Source of the DNA: Diospyros lotus
Taxonomy: Eukaryota; Streptophyta; Magnoliopsida; Ericales; Ebenaceae
Direction: 5' to 3'
DNA: 64,000 bases
Assembly: GCF_014633365.1 (NCBI RefSeq)
Contig: NC_068347.1
Location: 25,336,493 to 25,400,492, forward strand
Shown here piece after piece: positions 56,871 through 64,000 of the stretch. Positions within the stretch are counted from its first letter, which is position 1. Each line of letters begins with the position of its first letter. The notes beneath the pieces are model-generated. The model had not been told where the DNA came from. It searched no databases and worked only from the letters and a program-made list of their open reading frames with translations. The position numbers and the translations under genes are program-made.

Positions 56871-58520
56871 TTTTTTTTTTCTATAAATGAAATAATCATT
56901 AAACAAGAAAAAACACACAAGAGTCTACAAGAAACAACTTGAGGAATATCCTGCAAAAAGACACAAAAACATTACAACACACAAGCCAGGATAGGAAATA
57001 CCATAGCTACAGGCTACAGCCTCAAACATGCGAGGCGAGAGAAAGAGACAACTGAAAGAACAAAAAAAAAAAAAAAAAAAAGGGAGGAAGAAGATCGAGC
57101 CTCCCAACAATATAAATGGCCTTCTGCATACAATTGCAAAGACGGACCACACGATGACGAAAAGGAGAAAAGGGAATGCTTAACCAGAAAACCTATATAG
57201 CAAGTAGACTCACAGACAAGATGATCAGTAGCATCTAAAACGTCATGATAGGGGAAACAACCAGATAAAACTAAGGCACACAAGAAAGCGGAAGACAACA
57301 GTAGTGGGCAAAGGCCAAACCTCACAATGTGCCAGGAAATTGCATAGATGACAAGCAAGTCTAAACAGAGGTTTGGATTTGATAAACAAGCTGAGAAGGG
57401 GAATGCTCACAATCCTGAAAGCATCGGTTATTGTGCTTGCGCCATAAAAAAATAAACAATTGCATGAAGGGTAAGATGGGCTGCCACAATCCATAGAGAT
57501 TTACCACGCCATCTATGGGTAGCCCAAAAAATCCTATGTGGCTAGCACTTCCAAGGCCACATAAACTATTCACTTGACGAAGAAAGCTGGGAGACAACTT
57601 GCCAAGAGAAGGAACAGGCAAGGAACAAATGGCTATGATGATCCGAGGCGTGCCTACATAGATAGCACCTGCTAGGAAATGGCAAAAATAAATTGATCCT
57701 ATCAAGGGTAGCCAGATGCTCTCGAATAGCCAGCCAAAGAATAAAAGCATAGAAGGGAACACTTGAACCATGCTAATTAAACTAGATAGAACCAATGGAC
57801 CTTGTTCCCGGCGATGCTATAAAACTCTCATTGCTGATCACATTGTAAAAACAACATCAAAAGCAGGGATCCACAACAAAAGATCTTGAGATGTGATCCA
57901 AAGGGGACTCGGCATAGAAGAGAAAATGAGCTGAAGGGGCCTGGCTCAAGCCAACACCAGGCTCCTTGCTCGATAATAGCAGACACCCTAGTTGAAAAGG
58001 GGAGGGAAAATTAACAGGGAAACTGACGCGAGAATTAATCAACTAGCACCCCCAGGGGGTGCCAATGATCATACCATAGAAATATCCTACTCTTGTCGCC
58101 CACAAACCATCCAAAGTATTGATGAACCGAACCTCTAAGATGGAGGAGCTTACGCCAATACCAAGGGCAGGAATAGAGAGTTGAGAGAAGCCAAGAATAG
58201 GAATCTCGAATACATATATGAATGAATCTATTGGATTCATAGGGATCCAGGAGAAGCATGCATGAGACGTCAGATGAGTTTGGCCACTAGGGCTTGGTTC
58301 CAAAGAAACAAAGGTCAAAGACCCAAACCCCCTTGATCTTTAGGACAATAGATATCCACCCAGGCTACTTTGGCCTTGTAAGAAGAAAGGTCTAGGCCGC
58401 TCCAAAGAAAGGCATTGGCAATCTACTCTAGCTCTTTAAGAACTTTTTTTGGAAGAATAAAAATGGAGGCCCAATAGACAAGGATTGTGGATAGCATGCA
58501 CATATTGAACTAGTTGGGTT
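56871..58520 (-). mobile_element. Degenerate L1-type LINE 3' portion
   Basis: Poly-A at 56881-56869 on the minus strand. Upstream the minus strand encodes, across several frames, the end of the LINE RT (WVDIY-type region near 58370, FILPKKVLKEL near 58460) and the C-terminal knuckle region (HASDHHSHLFLACSFS near 57650-57600). Many stops; no target duplication found. Confidence 0.8.
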
Positions 58521-58529
58521 TCTAGATGG

Positions 58530-59313
58530 ATAGCTATTGGATATGGTGTTGGATTTGGCGATGCCCTTTACGTGACTACGAAGACTAGGAAAGCTCCAGC
58601 TTGTTTTGTATTCTATCTTCTTTTCCCTTAAAGAAGGACTACCCTGATAGTTTTGTTTGGAATTATAGTGACAGATCTGATGTTACCACAAAATCTGTCT
58701 GTCATCAATTGATGACTCTCTTGGCTACTCCTGCTAACTTTGAGACTTCTGTTTTAGCGGACGTTTGGAAAAGATGGATCCCCCCCTAAGGTCCATCTTT
58801 TTGTGTGGTTGGCTTTTAGAGGCAAGTTAAATATCAAAGAAAAACTATTCAGATTGGATGTGTTATAGGGCTCTAAATGTTTTATGTGTTTTTTGTGTTG
58901 TTGAGAATAAATTAATAGAGCATCTCTTTTCTACTGTGACATTATTTGGAGGTTGTGGGGCAGAATTTTTGACAAGTGAGGTTACAATTGGCTATGTCCC
59001 AAGGTTTTTTCGAATCTATTTTTGTAATAGCTAGGGTAGTCCTCTAATTAAAAAGACGCATATTAGAGGCTAGGTGACAATTTTTTATTCTACTTTATGG
59101 ACAATTTGGTTGGACTGAAATACATTTGTCTTTCATGATGGGACAGTTCTTATTCTTGATCTTAATTCTACTTTTGGTGATCACGCACCTAGCTTTGGAT
59201 TCTTCTTTCCCGTATGGAGTGGGCCAATTGTTAGCTTTTTCAATTCCTCTACAACGTTGGAATAAAATGTGTTAGACGACCATCTTCTTCTTTAGGTGTT
59301 TAGATTTCTCAAT
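58530..59313 (+). mobile_element. LINE fragment on plus strand at the start of unit E
   Basis: Plus-strand frames read as the LINE C-terminal region (SFVWNYSDRSDVTTKSVCHQL, then KVHLFVWLAFRGKLNIKEKL with a break, then LWTIWL). Homologous to 53020-53400 in front of unit D, so it was part of the duplicated segment. Confidence 0.75.
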
Positions 59314-59735
59314 CACTACAAAAAAAAATAATTTTTAGCGACGGAACTTAGCAACGAAATAATTTCGTCGCTAATATTTTTAAATAATTTTTTAATTTAG
59401 CGACAGAAAATTCGTTGATAAAAAATAAAAAAAATTAAAATTTAGTGACAGACCACCCTCGTTGCTAAAAAAAATTTAAATAAAATTAGCAACGGGGTCA
59501 ACCTCGTCGCTAAGAAGTAAAAAATAAATAAATAAAAATTAAAATTTAGCGACGGGTCACCTGTAACTAAAAAATAAAAAAAATTAAATAAAAAATTAAA
59601 ATTCAGGGACAGTGTCAACCCATTACTAAAAAATAAAAATAAATAAATAAAAAATTAAAATTTAGCCACAAGATCACCCCATCGCTAAAAAATAAAAAAA
59701 AATATTTTCAACTCATTATCAAAAAAAAAAAAAAA
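59314..59735 (+). mobile_element. CACTA-like terminal fragment with GCGACGG repeats
   Basis: Starts CACTACAAAAAAAA and continues with TTAGCGACGG-type subterminal repeats spaced about 60 bp apart, ending in an A run. No opposite terminus is present. Confidence 0.6.
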
Positions 59736-60285
59736 AAAGGCTATCATCCAAAAAGCACACTACCTTAAGAAGAAAATTGTATAGCATGTATTGAAATGAG
59801 CCATTAATCAATTTTTCAATTTCAAGTTGAAATTTTTGATTACATTTTGCTCTAATTGCTCTAAACAATTAGAAACGTCAATGCAATATGCCACTAGGGT
59901 TGGAGAGGAGAGAGCACATACCCATATATGGTTATCTGATAGACTCCTTCCTTATTGATCATGACCAAACCTAATAAGTCTACCTTAGTTTTTATTAGCT
60001 TGAACCGTGTGAGATATGCCAAATTAAGCAAAAATAATGGTCTATTTTTTATGAATCAAATGCTTCAACCCATGTTAATAATTAAACTAAAATTATATGC
60101 AATTAGTGGCCAAAATTTTAAATTATGGCAGTAAATAATTATTTAACTAATATCATAAATTAAACATAGTAGTTCCAGATTTTTCATTATTAATACAATA
60201 TTTTATAGAAACAATTATCGAACCAACAAAAGAGCACACAGTTATCATTTATTTTTATTTGAAAACTATAATTCCACAAAATTAA

Positions 60286-62053
60286 GTGTTGTGAAAGAAC
60301 ACTTATCAAAATAGAGGGTTAGTACATATTATAAGCAAAACCAAAGAGATATCGAAACAACCAAGATCACAAAAGAGTAAAAATAGAACTCTCTATAAAA
60401 TAGTATTTCAAGGCTTAGATTTAGATCTGTCCAATTTGTACCACCCAGATAACTCCAAATAATAGGGACACCAAGCCTCACGGAAGCACACAAGAGCTAA
60501 GGCACGAAAATCTCCAAATCGGACCCCAAACCCCCTAGGCCAAAACGCCAAAGTCTCTTACTCAAAACCACACAAGTTATGCTCACAACAAGATCCACCA
60601 AGGAACAGGCACTACAAGAAAAATGTATTTTAGCGACGGAACTTAGTGACGGAATTATTCCATCGCTAATTTTTTTAAATATTTTTTTCATTTAGCGACT
60701 AAATTAGCGATCAAAAACCCGTAACTAAATTTAGCGACGGAAATTCGGTCGCTAAAAATAAAAAAAATTAAAATTTAGCGACGGGCTTAACCCCGTTGCT
60801 AAAAAATAAAAAATATTAAATAAAAAAATTAAAATTTAGTGACGGGCTCAACCCGTCACTAAAAAATAAATAAAATTAAATAAAATAATTCAAAATTAGC
60901 AACGAAAGAATCCCATCGCTAAAAAAAATAAAAAATAAATAAATAATTCAAATTTAGTGCCGGGATCAACTCGTTTCTAAAAAATAAAAAAAACTAAATA
61001 AAAAAAATTAAAATTTAATGATGGGCCAATCCCGTCCATAAAAAATAAAAAAAATTAAATAAAAATTAAAATTTAGATAAAAAGAATTTAAATAAAATCA
61101 AATAAAAAATAAAAAAATTAAATAAAAAATAAAATTTAGCAACGGGTCAAAACCTTCGCTAAAAAATAAAAAAATCATTTAAAAATTAAAATTTAGATAA
61201 AAAGAATTTAAATACAAAATTAAATAAAAAAACTAAAATTTAAAATTATAATTTACCGACGAGAAACCCGTGGCTAAAAAATAAAAAAAATTAAATAAAG
61301 AATTAAAATTTAGTGACGGGTCAACCCCGTCGCTAAAAAATAAAAATTTTTAAATAAAATTAAATAAAAAATTAAAATTTAGTGATGGGATACACACCGT
61401 AACTAAAAAATAAAAAATAATTAAATAAAATTAAAAAAAATTAAAATTTAGCGACAGGTCAACCCCGTCACTAAAAAATAAAAAAATTTAAATAAAATTA
61501 AATAAAAAAATTTAAAATTTAGCGACAACACAAACAAGAATAGAGAAAAATAGTAAGAACACAAGAAGTATTTATCCTAGTTCGGTCTCAAAATGAGACC
61601 TACGTCCAGACTGCAATTCCGCCTTCAATCTACTATCTTGAAACAATCTTTAAGGATGATTATACAGAGAGCCCGAATCCTACCCAACCCATATAGCCTG
61701 AAAGCTAACAAGTTTCTTGAGATTACAAAACTTATCCCCAATCTTTCTCTCAACCTCTCAATCAATCTCAACCCACAAGATAGAAACAGAAGACCTTCTC
61801 GTCTAGAAGAACATACCCACTACCTTGCCCCATGATCCCTATTTATAAACTACGGGATCGTGAGTTACAATGAATAATCGACGAACCAAGACTAACCAAC
61901 TAACTAAATCGGTCAGCCAACCTTTAAGAAACATACCTTCTAAAAGTATACTTATTCTAACCCTAAAACCCAAAGAGAAATATACAAATGCCAACATACA
62001 AGAACTATTTGTTTACACAAACTTCTAATTTAATACAAATGACGTAACACATT
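60286..62053 (-). mobile_element. LTR-like insertion in unit E, containing CACTA repeats
   Basis: TGTTGTGAAAGAACAC at the left and GACGTAACACA at the right form inverted LTR-like ends. On the minus strand a TATAAATAG box lies near 61851 and a GTCTCATTTTGAGACC palindrome near 61600. No clean target duplication is present, and about 0.5-1 kb of unit sequence is missing at the site, so the insertion or a later event deleted DNA. Confidence 0.5.
60610..61530 (+). mobile_element. CACTA-like fragment with long GCGACGG repeat array
   Basis: Starts CACTACAAGAAAAA, a canonical CACTA terminus, followed by about fifteen degenerate repeats pairing TTTAGCGACGGG with CCCGTCGCTAAA, separated by A-rich spacers. 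The opposite terminus (TTTTTCTTGTAGTG) is absent, so the element is truncated or one-ended. Confidence 0.65.
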
Positions 62054-62769
62054 TTAAGTTAAACTTGTCTTTGTTGCAAGTGGATCTCTCTCAAGGGGGT
62101 TATCCCAATTAAAAGAAGACTTGGAAGAGCTTAGCCCACATTATCGAGTGTAGGGTGTGAGGTGCTTAGTAGAGTTGGTAGGAGATTCCCTTATGGAATT
62201 TTGCCTTCGAAAAATGTGTGGGTATTGTTCAAGCATCAAGGCTCTTTCATCGCTTCATGACATAGGAGCACATATCACACTATGTGCGCCCTTATAGGAT
62301 TTTTTCCCATTAACTACTCTACCAACAATTATATGTTCACAATATATTTTAAAATTGTATAAAAATTTATATATATTCTAAAGGAAAAATAATTTATATG
62401 TTACAATTTACATTTAGCACAATCTCATTACATAGTGCATGAAAATATAATGACAAATGTTGAAACTAAGAAAAAATAAGACAAAGAAAGAAATATTATT
62501 AATAGCTATTATACACTTATGCGTTTTAAAGGATTTAAACTTAAGCTTTGTAACTTCAAAAGCAAAGGAAAAATAAGGAGGTTTAACATAATAAAACCTC
62601 ATTAATTAGAGGTTTTTATATGTTTAGCATATGCACATGAGATTAATACGTTACAATTTGAATGAAAAACACAACATAAAAGGACTCAAAGTAGCAAGTG
62701 CATAACAACTTGGCAATCATAAAACAAACCCATTACCTATTTCTTTCTTTCCAACCTATAGTAAAGAAA

Positions 62770-63516
62770 ATGGCCAAGGTTTCTATCAACAAGATGTTCC
62801 TCGTGCTCTTCTTATTTGTCGCTATCTCTGGTTAGTCTCTCAACACTCAGTAACATTTATATTCACAATCTCATATAATAGATCGATACAGAAGTGTTCA
62901 CTTTATATTGCTACGAAAAACTTATACAAACTTGAAAATAATTTCTGCAAAAATAAATTTTAGACAAAAAATAGTTTATTGTTTGATCAACTTGTCTATT
63001 AGTATTGATGGTCTATGAAAACATAAAATAAGAATTAAATATGAATGAAAACGATTTTGTTAGTAATTTTAAATGTAATATTTGGTCGCTATTTTTGTAT
63101 TTAATTTGATTTTATATGTTTTCCAACTTTTATTTCACAACAAAAGAATCAAATTTCCATTTCTACTTCACAGTAAAAATATTTATTCCAATAAAAGCAT
63201 CCTTTTATTTTTACCCAAACAACACAAGAAAAAAAACTTAAAAAATGTTGTTATTAAGAAAAATATTGTCTTCTCACGGAACAACCAAACAACTTCTAAG
63301 GTAAATCATATGCATTTGAATATTTGAAGGGGACTAACACAAACTATATATATGATTGTAGGTGTTCTTCAAATGGCAATATCTACAAGTTGTTATGTTG
63401 ATGATGACTGCATAGATGTCTGTGATGACTTTAATGGGGTGCCAGAGTGTGATAATTATAGATGCAAATGCCTCATCAATGCCAAACTCAAAAAGGATTC
63501 TACAAAGAAAAATTGA
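62770..63516 (+). CDS. Secreted six-cysteine peptide, array copy 5
   Basis: Exons 62770-62830 and 63362-63516, phase-1 GT-AG intron of 531 bp; 71 residues with all six cysteines and the tail as in copy 1. Replacements against copy 1: Val6Ile, Ile13Leu, Thr25Met. The upstream palindrome (62593-62616) is intact, but the (TA)n tract found in the other four promoters is replaced by ACATAAAAGG near 62674, so the core promoter differs. A (CA)n(TA)n microsatellite (63547-63582) lies in the 3' UTR. Confidence 0.84.
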
Positions 63517-63546
63517 GAAAGATTTGTTAGGAGATTTAGATGTATT

Positions 63547-63583
<37 letters not shown>

Positions 63584-64000
63584 GTTCATCAACCTTTTGG
63601 AGAAATAAGTTAAATGAATAATAAAAAATATAAAAATTGTTCTACAAATTCTGTTATTTGTCTCGATTTGTTAATTTGGAAGGTAATTTTTTTGATAATA
63701 CAACACTGAATTGCTTAAAAAGATTTGTCATTTTTGTATATGTGTATCAACCGCAAGTAATCCACAAATAAATTACTATCAATACTTAAAAGATTGATAT
63801 TAGGTTATGGGCCATGTATTATAGGTTAATTGGATCGATAAAGCGAAGGAATAAATTTTTTTTGTCCGTTATATTGGGTTGGGAAAATTTTGTTCACATC
63901 TCTTCTTATTTGGGCTTTTTATGCAGACATTATTCTTTGTTTGCTAAAAGATTTCTCTATTTTTTTTTTATTGCCAGTTGGATACCTTTTCCATTAAAAA

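Larger units (their letters stand above)
59740..64000 (+). repeat. Array unit E (with peptide gene copy 5), continues past the window
   Basis: GGCTATCATCCAAA block at 59740, 5' flank to about 60285, insertion, then from 62054 the GGGAGCACATGTCACAC-type block, promoter, gene and 3' flank to the edge. Confidence 0.85.

Noticed and set aside
57014..58318. Several 60-144 residue minus-strand frames
   Set aside because: Fragments of one degenerate LINE, not separate genes.
37098..63516. Calling the array legume nodule-specific NCR peptides
   Set aside because: Size, intron and secretion fit, but spacing differs (C-x3-C) and the species is unknown, so only a general defensin-like or NCR-like label is supported.

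Overview
The window is nuclear DNA of a flowering plant, most likely a eudicot. It is AT-rich, holds plant-type LTR retrotransposons (Athila-like and Tat-like Ty3, SIRE-like Ty1/copia, Cassandra), L1-type LINEs, Mutator-like and hAT-like elements and CACTA-type repeats, and its small host genes have GT-AG introns. The species cannot be named from the sequence. No rRNA, tRNA or CRISPR was seen.

1-16776 (all on the minus strand) is a nest of two Ty3-type retrotransposons. An Athila-like element (1-10967, running off the left edge) has a 1.74 kb 5' LTR, a tRNA-Asp-type primer binding site, long open gag and pol frames and, between pol and the missing 3' LTR, two extra intact frames: an intronless LOG-type cytokinin-activating enzyme and a 181-residue protein with a Lys/Arg cluster next to a Cys cluster. 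It sits inside the integrase gene of an older, decayed Tat-lineage element (10968-16776).

17149-17482 is a two-exon gene for a small secreted six-cysteine peptide. 17483-34300 is mostly repeats: a long inverted-repeat pair, an LTR-like start with ~190 bp tandem repeats, a SIRE-like LTR with its polypurine tract, a hAT-like element with an 8 bp target duplication, and an internally deleted copia element with both LTRs and a target duplication.

34330-64000 is a segmental array. Five near-identical copies of a second two-exon gene for a 70-71 residue secreted six-cysteine peptide (C-x5-C-x3-C-x8-C-x4-C-x-C) lie on the plus strand at 37098, 43154, 46472, 55130 and 62770, each with the same intron position, promoter blocks and flanks. 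Different transposons have landed in different units (MULE in unit A, LINE in B, a hAT derivative shared by B and C, an LTR-like insert with CACTA repeats in E), so the uninterrupted paralogues serve as empty sites that prove the insertions and order the duplications. A Cassandra element carrying 5S rRNA-like sequence, itself holding a solo LTR, lies between units C and D. The divergent gene at 17149 has the same protein length, cysteine order and phase-1 intron, so the window probably holds six members of one peptide family.

The two systems most worth attention are the peptide array (purifying selection visible in most copies, one copy losing a framework cysteine) and the retrotransposon that carries a LOG enzyme plus a putative nucleic-acid-binding protein behind its own candidate promoter.
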